DNA of 7,608 nucleotides from Oxalobacteraceae bacterium UBA7693 (GTDB lineage Bacteria > Pseudomonadota > Gammaproteobacteria > Burkholderiales > Burkholderiaceae_D): contig DLGN01000228.1 in the NCBI GenBank assembly GCA_002482715.1, positions 1-7,608 of the forward strand. Reading direction: 5' to 3'. Positions 1 through 5,554 of the stretch are shown here, in pieces; position 1 is the first letter of the stretch; every line of letters begins with the position of its first letter. The notes under the pieces are model-generated. The model ran no database searches, had not been told where the DNA came from, and saw only the letters and a program-made list of their open reading frames with translations. Made by a program: the position numbers and the translations under genes.

Positions 1-2102
1 TCTGGCTTGAAACGTGCGCCGAATAATTCTGCGATCAATTGCGTGATGCCACAGTTTTTGTTCAATGCCGCTTCGATATAGTTTTGGCTGTACGCAAAAC
101 CGAGTTGTTTGAAGTAGCGTGAGCAAGCGCGCAAGACGCCGATGGAGCGCGCGTCGAGGGCTGTGTTCAAGACTAAGCGATTTAAGTCATCGCTTTCAAC
201 TTCACCGCGCCATGCTTGGCAGAATAATTCTTCGAAGCGGGCTTTGACTGCGGTCAAATCGGTGGCGACTGGCAGTTGCAAACCCAGATCATGAATCCAC
301 AATTCGCTATCGCCATCGGCAACGTGGTAAGGATGTTCGTCGAGTACACGTGCGCCCATGCGTTCTAACACTGGCAAGGAATCAGACAATGCCACTTTGG
401 AGGTGTTGTAAATCTTAAAGCGCAACAAGCCTGCTACTGCATCGAGTGGACGATACAATTTGACCGCCAATGGGGATGCTTTGGACAAATGCGACAAGAT
501 ATCCGCATCCTCGGCACCGCCTTGTGGGGTGAAATCTTCGCGATAGGCGCTAGGGAAAGCATTGGCAAAACGATTTGCCAAATCCAGACCACGGCCTTCG
601 CCATGTGTACGCAAGAGCTCTGTGCTGCAATCGTCTTCCCAACGCTGGGCGAGTTTGGCGATGCGGGCTTCGAGTACGGAGACGTTCACATTCGTGCTCA
701 TCGGCGCATCGGTTTTGGCACGTACCAAATAATGGATACGCGCTAATGGGCTGTCGGTCAGCATTGGGGTGAATTCGATGGAATGGCCATCTAATGCTGC
801 CATTAATTCGCTACTGATCTTGACGCGCAATTCAGTGTTGTAGCGGTCACGTGGTACGAATACTTGAGCGGAAGTGAAACGACCAAATGGATCACGACGC
901 AAGAACAAACGCACGCGTTGACGCTCTTGCAAACGCAAAATGCCAATCGCGTGATCAGTCAAAGTCGCGGTATCGACTTGGAACAATTCATCACGTGGAT
1001 AGTCATCGAGAATCGATTGCAAAGCTTTTGCGGCATGGCTCTCAGGCACGACGCCCGCTGCACTCATGACTGCCGCTGTACGTTGGCGTACTTGTGGGAT
1101 TTCGCTGACTGGTGCGGAGTAGGCGGTGGAAGTGTAGAGACCGAGGAAGCGTGATTCACCGATGACTTCGCCCGCATCATTAAAGCGTTTAACCGCGATG
1201 TAATCGAGCCAAGCTGGACGATGCACGGTTGCGCGCGTCATCGCTTTGGTGACCAAGACGGTTTCTTCGGAATCGATCAAAGCGACGACTTCTGGTGGCA
1301 AGAGCGTTTCATTGGTTTGCACTTTGCCGCGCAAGATGCCGAGGCCAGAATCGGCTAAAGCGACTAGGCTCACTTGATTGCCATTGCGTTTGAGTTCGTA
1401 ATCACGCGCACCGAGGAAAGTGAAATGGCGGTCTTCTAACCAGCGTAAGAAGGCGATACCCTCGCCATGGCTTTGGTGTGTGCCTGTGAATTTTTCTGAG
1501 GCGGTGATGAGTTCTTTAACGCGGCTTAACATCGGCTGCCAATCGACCACAGCACCACGCACGTCTGCCAAGATATGGGTCAATTCATCGACCAGAGCTT
1601 GTTGATCGGCGGCGCTGACGATGCGGTCGCATTCGACCAAGATCAATGATTCGACTGGATCATTACGTCCAGCAGCAGTGGCAGCCGCCACGGTACTTAC
1701 TTCAGCAATACTGCCATCGGCATTGCGCGCCACGCTCATCAAAGGATGGACGATCCAGTGCGCGGTACGACCGCTGCGGTTAATCGCCATCGTGACGGAA
1801 TCAACCAAGAAAGGCATATTGTCATTCACGATCTGCACGACCGTATGTTCGCTGACAAAGCCATCTTCGGCCAAACTAGGATTAAACACGCGGATCTTCG
1901 GGCTATTCGCCGCACGGGGCGAATCTAACAAGCGCCAATGCGCGTTTGCCAAGGCAAACAAATTCGCCGCGCCACGCGTGGTGATTTCATCAGGATCGGT
2001 ATTTTCAAAATAAGCAGCGATAAAGCCGCCTTGACGTTTGCTGGCTGAGCCAGAATGTTCTTGGGCATATGCCATGAGTTCGGCAAAATGGGATGAGGTC
2101 AT
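1..2102 (-). CDS. gdhB: NAD-specific glutamate dehydrogenase, large (180-kDa) class, N-terminal part (gene cut by window edge)
   Basis: The full-length enzyme (about 1,600 residues in this family) oxidatively deaminates glutamate to 2-oxoglutarate and ammonia with NAD+ in the cytoplasm, feeding amino-acid carbon into the TCA cycle. The frame is open without a stop from the ATG at 2100-2102 to the left edge, giving 700 codons. Family landmarks seen are FLRWLEDRHFTFLGAR at about residues 214-230, FLRRDPFGRF at about 396-406 followed by VPRDRYNTE, FPSAYREDF at 516-524, VKLYRP near 545, and a helical stretch with LDARSIGVLRACSRY near 645-660. This corresponds to the regulatory N-terminal half with ACT-like and helical modules. 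The Rossmann/catalytic region, including the catalytic lysine, would lie beyond the edge, so activity cannot be judged here. The start is supported by AAGGAA five bases upstream. Codon use (CGT/CGC, TTG, GCG) is typical of a resident gene. The name gdhB follows Pseudomonas usage; Caulobacter calls it gdhZ. Confidence 0.93.
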   Translation of the reverse strand, partial: MTSSHFAELMAYAQEHSGSASKRQGGFIAAYFENTDPDEITTRGAANLFALANAHWRLLDSPRAANSPKIRVFNPSLAEDGFVSEHTVVQIVNDNMPFLVDSVTMAINRSGRTAHWIVHPLMSVARNADGSIAEVSTVAAATAAGRNDPVESLILVECDRIVSAADQQALVDELTHILADVRGAVVDWQPMLSRVKELITASEKFTGTHQSHGEGIAFLRWLEDRHFTFLGARDYELKRNGNQVSLVALADSGLGILRGKVQTNETLLPPEVVALIDSEETVLVTKAMTRATVHRPAWLDYIAVKRFNDAGEVIGESRFLGLYTSTAYSAPVSEIPQVRQRTAAVMSAAGVVPESHAAKALQSILDDYPRDELFQVDTATLTDHAIGILRLQERQRVRLFLRRDPFGRFTSAQVFVPRDRYNTELRVKISSELMAALDGHSIEFTPMLTDSPLARIHYLVRAKTDAPMSTNVNVSVLEARIAKLAQRWEDDCSTELLRTHGEGRGLDLANRFANAFPSAYREDFTPQGGAEDADILSHLSKASPLAVKLYRPLDAVAGLLRFKIYNTSKVALSDSLPVLERMGARVLDEHPYHVADGDSELWIHDLGLQLPVATDLTAVKARFEELFCQAWRGEVESDDLNRLVLNTALDARSIGVLRACSRYFKQLGFAYSQNYIEAALNKNCGITQLIAELFGARFKP

Positions 2103-2107
2103 GCTTG

Positions 2108-2113
2108 TTCCTT
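2108..2113 (-). promoter_or_regulatory. Ribosome binding site of the glutamate dehydrogenase gene
   Basis: Read on the minus strand, AAGGAA lies five bases before the ATG at 2102. It fixes this ATG as the start and argues against the in-frame ATG nine codons later (codon 10). The leader between 2114 and 2154 is A+T rich (AATTATAAAT on the minus strand), but I could not find a convincing -35/-10 pair with normal spacing. Confidence 0.6.
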
Positions 2114-2154
2114 ACTTGTTTAAAGTTCAAGAAGTGCCAATTTATAATTATTCA

Positions 2155-2262
2155 GATTTACGCAAATAAGGTAGGGTGCGCCATGCGCACCACCGAGCGA
2201 TCAATAATCACCGTAGTAATGGTGCGCACGGCGCACCCTACTAGCTAGCATTTGCGTAAATC
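2155..2262. repeat. 13-bp perfect inverted repeat enclosing the REP doublet
   Basis: GATTTACGCAAAT at 2155-2167 is the exact reverse complement of ATTTGCGTAAATC at 2250-2262. The pair flanks the REP doublet at 2171-2241, leaving only three bases (AAG) on the left and eight (TAGCTAGC) on the right. The whole 108-base stretch is therefore a nested palindrome that could fold into one long interrupted hairpin or a cruciform. It sits 53 bases upstream of the glutamate dehydrogenase start codon, so it probably overlaps that gene's promoter region. Whether the outer arms belong to the mobile unit or are an older palindromic site into which the doublet inserted cannot be told from one copy. Confidence 0.8.
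2171..2241. repeat. REP doublet (REPIN/BIME-like), GGTGCGC family
   Basis: The left unit is GTAG (2171-2174) followed by a hairpin GGTGCGC-CAT-GCGCACC (2175-2191). The right unit is the mirror image: GGTGCGC-ACG-GCGCACC (2221-2237) followed by CTAC (2238-2241). The two 21-base units are reverse complements at 20 of 21 positions, differing only in the loop, with 29 bases between them. A GTAG tetranucleotide at the 5' base of a small palindrome is the known signature of REP sequences handled by REP-associated tyrosine transposases (RAYT), and inverted REP pairs are called BIMEs or REPINs. No RAYT gene lies in the window. Neither hairpin is followed by a T-run, so this is not a canonical intrinsic terminator. 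Confidence 0.8.
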
Positions 2263-2637
2263 CTCATCATTTTGAATGTCTGACAGCACGCCATTTCTGG
2301 GTACGAAACGGCACCATCAACATTAGTGGAAAGTCTCTAGAAATTCCCATATTGCAAGTATCCTCCATTCGGGATGGATTGACAAATGCAGCGAGGAAAT
2401 TCCAACAGCGAGCAGACCACCTGACAAAGTGCCGCTAGTGTAGCTTTAATTGCATTGTTCAGGCGGTAAGACCAGATGCGGAAAGAACTTAGTTTGGGTT
2501 AGATCAAAATGGTTTGATGGAATGGGGTGGGGAAATGTTTTACACGATGAATAAGCTTTGATGGTTCCGGAGCGGGACGCTATGCCGTAATTATTTGTGA
2601 AACCAACCGAGGCCAGTGTTCGAATCAAACAGAATCA
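2263..2637. other. Intergenic stretch without a convincing gene
   Basis: No open frame here shows family resemblance, length or codon use that would support a gene. The best candidate is a short minus-strand frame, 2267-2350, of 27 codons from an ATG with GGAGGA ten bases upstream (2361-2366). Its product begins MGISRDFPLMLMVPF and ends next to the outer arm of the neighbouring palindrome. The same frame stays open for about 25 codons upstream without a better start, so it may equally be a decayed gene end or chance. The other frames are short and overlap the repeat at 2638-2715. Confidence 0.5.
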
Positions 2638-2715
2638 GTAGGTTGGCGCTGAACGAAGTGAAGCCCAACAGTCGACCGCCAAAAGATCGAAGTTGGGCTT
2701 CGCAGCCCAACCTAC
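2638..2715. repeat. REP doublet (REPIN/BIME-like), GTTGGGCT family, copy 1
   Basis: The left unit is GTAG (2638-2641), then GTTGGCGCT (2642-2650) pairing with AGCCCAAC (2662-2669) across one bulged C. The right unit is GTTGGGCT-TCGC-AGCCCAAC (2692-2711), then CTAC (2712-2715). The ends GTAGGTTGG and CCAACCTAC form a perfect 9-bp terminal inverted repeat. The right unit is the better conserved. The architecture matches the doublet at 2171-2241 with a different stem sequence, and the same stem recurs at 5148-5219. It lies in the non-coding gap upstream of the membrane-protein gene and has no T-run on either side. Confidence 0.78.
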
Positions 2716-2931
2716 AAAAACCCAATGCGGTTTCGACAGAACCTGCCTTGTTTATCGTTGCTACCTGGCGAATGCAACCCGCGTGGATCACCCTCGGTAC
2801 ACATTGCTTGCTTAATCACAACATCTTATGGCATATTGCCGTTTAGATATTTAGTTTTATTAATCTTACTAAACGCTAGCAACTGTCCCTTTCTGTCGCA
2901 CGGTTTTTAGCGTTTTTATTCAATGTCGTTT
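2716..2931. other. A+T-rich upstream region of the membrane-protein gene
   Basis: No gene is supported here. The right part (2820-2920) is A+T rich, with several TATTT and TTTTATT runs, and probably holds the promoter of the gene starting at 2941. I did not find a -35/-10 pair good enough to place. Small frames across 2616-2910 run through the repeat element and look non-coding. Confidence 0.4.
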
Positions 2932-2935
2932 GGAG
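2932..2935 (+). promoter_or_regulatory. Ribosome binding site that decides the start of the membrane-protein gene
   Basis: GGAG lies five bases before the ATG at 2941. The in-frame ATG at 2923, six codons earlier, has only A+T-rich sequence before it and no Shine-Dalgarno match, and GGAG falls inside that longer reading. I therefore start the gene at 2941. Confidence 0.6.
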
Positions 2936-2940
2936 TTCAA

Positions 2941-3510
2941 ATGAATAGTTTTCCTCCTGAGGGAAGCCAAATAAAAGTTGATACGCTCAATGGTCATCAG
3001 CGTATTGTTGTGCCGCATGGAACTGGTAGCGTCATGAGATATTTGATGGGACTATTTCTCCTATTTTGGATGGGGGGATGGTTTATGGGTTTCCAAAGCG
3101 CACTCACGCAAGTTATTTCGGGTGAAGGTGGAGCTTTTCTTATCTTTTGGCTTGGCGCTTGGTCTATCGGTGGTGTCTATGCTGGGTACATGATTTTTCG
3201 CGTGTTTAGAGCAAGTATCCCTGAACAACTTTTTCTGAATCGTCCATCTTTGTCGCTGGATTCTGGCATCCCACCATTAAAAATGAATTTTGGTTTCTAC
3301 GATAAAAAAGAATACTGGGCATCCATGTTTCCAAAGAGAAAACGCATTGAATTTACACCGACAGAAATCGAAACGTTGACTTTAAGAGAAACGGATAGCG
3401 GCAATCGGATTACGATTGATAAAGGCGCTGAACGAATTGAGCTTGCCGTTGGGGCTTCTGAGGTTGAGAGAGAATGGTTGTACAGCTATCTGAGACAACA
3501 CTACTTCTAA
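2941..3510 (+). CDS. Two-transmembrane-helix protein with probable PH-like C-terminal domain, function unknown
   Basis: The product is 189 residues. A polar N-terminus of about 30 residues is followed by two hydrophobic segments, roughly residues 33-58 (YLMGLFLLFWMGGWFMGF) and 65-92 (GAFLIFWLGAWSIGGVYAGYMIF). Both carry the FW-x(3-4)-W pattern and are separated by a short loop. The remaining hundred residues are polar and look beta-rich (RIEFTPTEIETLTLRE, GNRITIDKGAERIELAVG), ending in a helix (EVEREWLYSYLRQHYF). This order resembles the many uncharacterised proteobacterial inner-membrane proteins in which a two-helix hairpin precedes a small PH-like domain. That resemblance comes from memory of the pattern and has not been searched. 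An inner-membrane position is likely and no catalytic residues are evident. The gene is A+T rich compared with the flanking metabolic genes. A longer start at 2923 would add six residues (MSFGVQ) but lacks a ribosome site. Confidence 0.78.
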   Translation: MNSFPPEGSQIKVDTLNGHQRIVVPHGTGSVMRYLMGLFLLFWMGGWFMGFQSALTQVISGEGGAFLIFWLGAWSIGGVYAGYMIFRVFRASIPEQLFLNRPSLSLDSGIPPLKMNFGFYDKKEYWASMFPKRKRIEFTPTEIETLTLRETDSGNRITIDKGAERIELAVGASEVEREWLYSYLRQHYF

Positions 3511-3550
3511 ACATTGTGACGTTTCGGGCAATCGCGGGTTGCACAAGCTG

Positions 3551-3625
3551 TACTTGCCGAACGGAATCAACCGGGGGCAAGTATGGGATAAAAGTTGGGG
3601 CAATCCCAACAATTTCATAAATTGT
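3551..3625. other. Cluster of three adjacent hairpins between two genes
   Basis: Three perfect inverted repeats follow one another in the 200-base gap. TACTTGCC (3551-3558) pairs with GGCAAGTA (3576-3583). GTTGGG (3594-3599) pairs with CCCAAC (3605-3610) across GCAAT. ACAATTT (3609-3615) pairs with AAATTGT (3619-3625) across CAT. The middle one shares its stem with the REP family at 2638-2715 but lacks the GTAG head, so it may be a decayed single REP. The cluster could terminate or attenuate transcription after the membrane-protein gene, but no hairpin is followed by a proper T-run. Confidence 0.45.
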
Positions 3626-3710
3626 CTGTAAGAATTAGGTGGAATTTCGTTCATCTGATTTGAAGACGAACATAAAAAGATTCGAACTCTGCGTACGCCA
3701 TATTGCCGCT

Positions 3711-4718
3711 ATGAAAATACTCAAGTACATCGTCCTATTGTTGGTTTTAGTCAATTTACTGATAATTTGGCGTTGGCGTGCTGCAGGTGACGTAGTCAAA
3801 GAGATTGCCGCTACGAATTCGCAAGCTTTCTCGGTCAAGAAGTTACCAAGCCAAGTAGTATCACCATCTACGTCATCGATACCGAAACTCACTGAAGCCA
3901 AGGCAGCAATTGCACCACTTCCGGACATCAACACACCACTCAAAGACATTCTCGAATCATTGAAAGCACGGGCGCAACAGCACGACGCCAAGGCTGCATG
4001 TCGTCTTGCGGAGGAATTATTTCGTTGCGATTATTTGCTACCAGAACGGAAAAAAATTATAGCTGAACTTCAACAAGAGTCGGAAGCAGCTGGACTTGAT
4101 TCTGCCACGATATCAAAATTAAAGGAGCGACTTGATTCCTACGAAACAAAAGATCAAATTGATCAACGCGTTTGTCGCGGATTTGAAAATCAGGAAGGCT
4201 TAGAGGCATGGCGATTCAAGTTCATCGCGGCGTTAAACGGACACTTGGGTTCAATGGAAGATTTTACAGCCGTACCATACTGGAACCCTAATGACTTAAA
4301 CGCGAATGTTGAGGCTTGGAGGGCGTTTCAAGACTACCGAGAAGTTTTCCTATTACAGGCAGCAAATGCAGGATCTTCATCTGCAGTGTTAACTTTGGTT
4401 GAGGAATATAGCGGTGATTCTTCGATTATGAGAGGTCCACTCGCAGTACTTTCAAAAATCCGACCTGACTTTAAGCAAGCTGCAAAATACGCGTATGTAT
4501 ACAACTTAATTTCTCGAGACGATGTTGGCAACAATCATTATGTGAACCGTGCGTTACAGCAAGCTGCTCGCCAACTTCCCTCACAGGAATTAGCAGCGGC
4601 AAAGCAAGAAGCCGATCGCCTATTTAAGTCGTGGAGCCAAGACTATTTAAGAAAAAGAGCGGATTCTTTTCAGCAAAAGATAAGACCAATTGGTGCGAGC
4701 TGTAATGATCCTCTCTAG
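3711..4718 (+). CDS. Membrane-anchored or exported helical-repeat (Sel1/TPR-like) protein with four cysteines, function unknown
   Basis: From the ATG at 3711 the product has 335 residues. It starts with a short positive N-terminus and a hydrophobic helix at residues 4-20 (YIVLLLVLVNLLIIW), then RWR, a signal-anchor or uncleaved signal. A low-complexity Ser/Pro/Thr/Ala linker follows at about 40-75. The rest is helical and Ala/Leu/Glu rich, with units such as LKARAQQHDAKAACRLAEEL (84-103), FLLQAANAGSSSAVLTLVEEY (213-233) and ALQQAARQLPSQELAAAKQEA (281-301), which look like Sel1/TPR-type repeats. Cysteines occur only at 97, 106, 155 and 331; four in a probably periplasmic domain suggests two disulfides. 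Similar CRLA-x5-RC proteins are common as uncharacterised products in Xanthomonadaceae, from memory. An alternative GTG start at 3639 adds 24 polar residues before the hydrophobic helix and would bury the export signal, so I prefer 3711, although neither start has a good ribosome site. Codon use (AGA, ATA, TTA) differs from the flanking metabolic genes. Confidence 0.72.
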   Translation: MKILKYIVLLLVLVNLLIIWRWRAAGDVVKEIAATNSQAFSVKKLPSQVVSPSTSSIPKLTEAKAAIAPLPDINTPLKDILESLKARAQQHDAKAACRLAEELFRCDYLLPERKKIIAELQQESEAAGLDSATISKLKERLDSYETKDQIDQRVCRGFENQEGLEAWRFKFIAALNGHLGSMEDFTAVPYWNPNDLNANVEAWRAFQDYREVFLLQAANAGSSSAVLTLVEEYSGDSSIMRGPLAVLSKIRPDFKQAAKYAYVYNLISRDDVGNNHYVNRALQQAARQLPSQELAAAKQEADRLFKSWSQDYLRKRADSFQQKIRPIGASCNDPL

Positions 4719-4774
4719 CAATACAAAGTCTAGTAAAGTGGACACGAATAGACTATGCACATCCGACTCTAAAA

Positions 4775-5185
4775 ATGCGTCTAATTAACTCCTTTCGAAG
4801 CGGAATTGCAGCACTAAAAGCCAGTGCTGCTCTTGGTCGCGCTTTACGAAAACAACGAGAAGGAAAATTGGCCGAAGCCTTGGTAATTGCTCAAAATGGC
4901 CTTGCTATTTTGCGGCACACATACGTGCAATACAGCAATCCTCCTGAGAGATCAGCTCACGCATCATTAACCGCGCTGGCAGAGTCAATTGCTTGGGAGC
5001 TAGAGGTTCCCGGAGTTACCGAACAAGACTTATCAACAGCGTTGGCCTTTTTGAAAGCTGTCGATACAGAGAGTCCGCCAAACGGGCTTGGTGAATACAT
5101 TCCGTTCCTAGAATCACGCCTTAAAGCACTGCACAGACATCCGCATAGTAAGTTGGGCTTATCAGCCCAACGATTTCCGTTCTAA
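4775..5185 (+). CDS. Small soluble TPR-like helical protein, function unknown; C-terminus encoded by a REP doublet
   Basis: The product has 136 residues with no signal or membrane segment. Residues 14-48 (LKASAALGRALRKQREGKLAEALVIAQNGLAILR) read like a TPR helix pair, with G and A at the expected small positions. Further helices follow at about 62-76 and 85-95, and the last part is basic (RLKALHRHPHSK). It lies 56 bases after the preceding gene on the same strand and could share its transcript. No Shine-Dalgarno match precedes the ATG, so translation may be weak or coupled. Residues 125-136 (SKLGLSAQRFPF) and the stop codon lie inside the repeat at 5148-5219, so the native C-terminus has probably been replaced or extended by the insertion. 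No function can be assigned from sequence. Confidence 0.65.
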   Translation: MRLINSFRSGIAALKASAALGRALRKQREGKLAEALVIAQNGLAILRHTYVQYSNPPERSAHASLTALAESIAWELEVPGVTEQDLSTALAFLKAVDTESPPNGLGEYIPFLESRLKALHRHPHSKLGLSAQRFPF

Positions 5186-5219
5186 TTTGCGATACGTTGG
5201 GTTTACCAGCCCAACCTAC
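5148..5219. repeat. REP doublet (REPIN/BIME-like), GTTGGGCT family, copy 2
   Basis: The left unit is GTAA (5148-5151; one change from GTAG), then GTTGGGCT-TATC-AGCCCAAC (5152-5171). The right unit is GTTGGGTT-TACC-AGCCCAAC (5196-5215, with one G-T pair), then CTAC (5216-5219). The termini GTAAGTTGG and CCAACCTAC match as inverted repeats at eight of nine positions. It has the same layout as the 78-base copy at 2638-2715, and both are followed by AAAA on the right. It overlaps the last 12 codons of the plus-strand gene and lies between convergent genes, a typical place for REP elements, where they may limit read-through or stabilise mRNA ends. Confidence 0.78.
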
Positions 5220-5253
5220 AAAATCAGTTCAGCACCTAGGAGATATCGCAAAT

Positions 5254-5529
5254 CTACGCTATACCCAACTCCTCCAAACGCAATAAAATCTCCAGACGTC
5301 GGTCTCGCTTGATCTCTTGCCAGTGACGATTTTCTTGTGCGCCCATGATGGCGTAGAGCATGTTCAAACTCGTCGCGGGGAGTGTTTGCTTTAGCTGCAG
5401 ATACAAATGATATGGATCTGCAGCTAATAACTCAGCGGCGGTGTGGATGCCGATTTGACGCAGCATGGCACTGGATTTTGGGCCTAGTCCGGCCAATTTT
5501 TCCAATTCAGTTTGCTGCACTTTCGCCAT
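5254..5529 (-). CDS. Stand-alone TfoX/Sxy C-terminal-domain protein
   Basis: The 91-residue product consists of essentially one domain of the TfoX C-terminal type. Residues 9-28 hold the helix-hairpin-helix-like signature LEKLAGLGPKSSAMLRQIGI, then HTAAELLAADPYHLYLQLK (29-47). NMLYAIMGAQENRHWQEI (56-73) is the family's second conserved block. In Haemophilus and Vibrio the full-length TfoX/Sxy works with CRP to switch on competence genes. Full-length TfoX is about 200 residues and has an N-terminal domain that is absent here, so regulation of competence should not be assumed; single-domain versions have no established role. The start has AGAGG seven bases upstream. The gene begins 25 bases after the stop of the S15 peptidase gene on the same strand, so the two are probably co-transcribed. 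Confidence 0.88.
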   Translation of the reverse strand: MAKVQQTELEKLAGLGPKSSAMLRQIGIHTAAELLAADPYHLYLQLKQTLPATSLNMLYAIMGAQENRHWQEIKRDRRLEILLRLEELGIA

Positions 5530-5536
5530 ACCACCA

Positions 5537-5541
5537 CCTCT
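5537..5541 (-). promoter_or_regulatory. Ribosome binding site of the TfoX C-terminal-domain gene
   Basis: On the minus strand AGAGG, within AGAGGTGG, lies seven bases before the ATG at 5529. It sits inside the 25-base gap after the peptidase stop codon, which is consistent with translation from a shared mRNA. Confidence 0.6.
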
Positions 5542-5554
5542 GTGTTCAATCAGA

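Noticed and set aside
489..2013. Several plus-strand open frames (489-746, 575-772, 864-1154, 1420-1605, 1621-2013)
   Set aside because: All lie opposite the glutamate dehydrogenase coding strand, have no ribosome sites or recognisable domains, and are antisense shadows of a long conserved gene.
2130..2146. A sigma-54-like TTGGCAC box upstream of glutamate dehydrogenase
   Set aside because: TTGGCAC is present on the minus strand, but the downstream element has the wrong spacing (three bases instead of five before TTG) and reads TTGAA, not TTGC.
2155..2262. An insertion sequence or MITE with target-site duplication
   Set aside because: The flanking 13-mers are inverted, not direct, and no transposase is present, so a simple transposon footprint is not supported.
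2591..2846. Opposed small frames (2591-2791 minus, 2616-2846 plus)
   Set aside because: Both pass straight through the REP doublet at 2638-2715, whose palindromic content creates open frames on both strands.
3635..3991. A 118-codon minus-strand frame
   Set aside because: It is antisense to the start of the four-cysteine protein gene, has no family resemblance, and its strand would not fit the operon direction.
5196..5215. A canonical rho-independent terminator between the convergent genes
   Set aside because: The stem is good, but neither strand has a T-run after it; the sequence fits a REP unit better.
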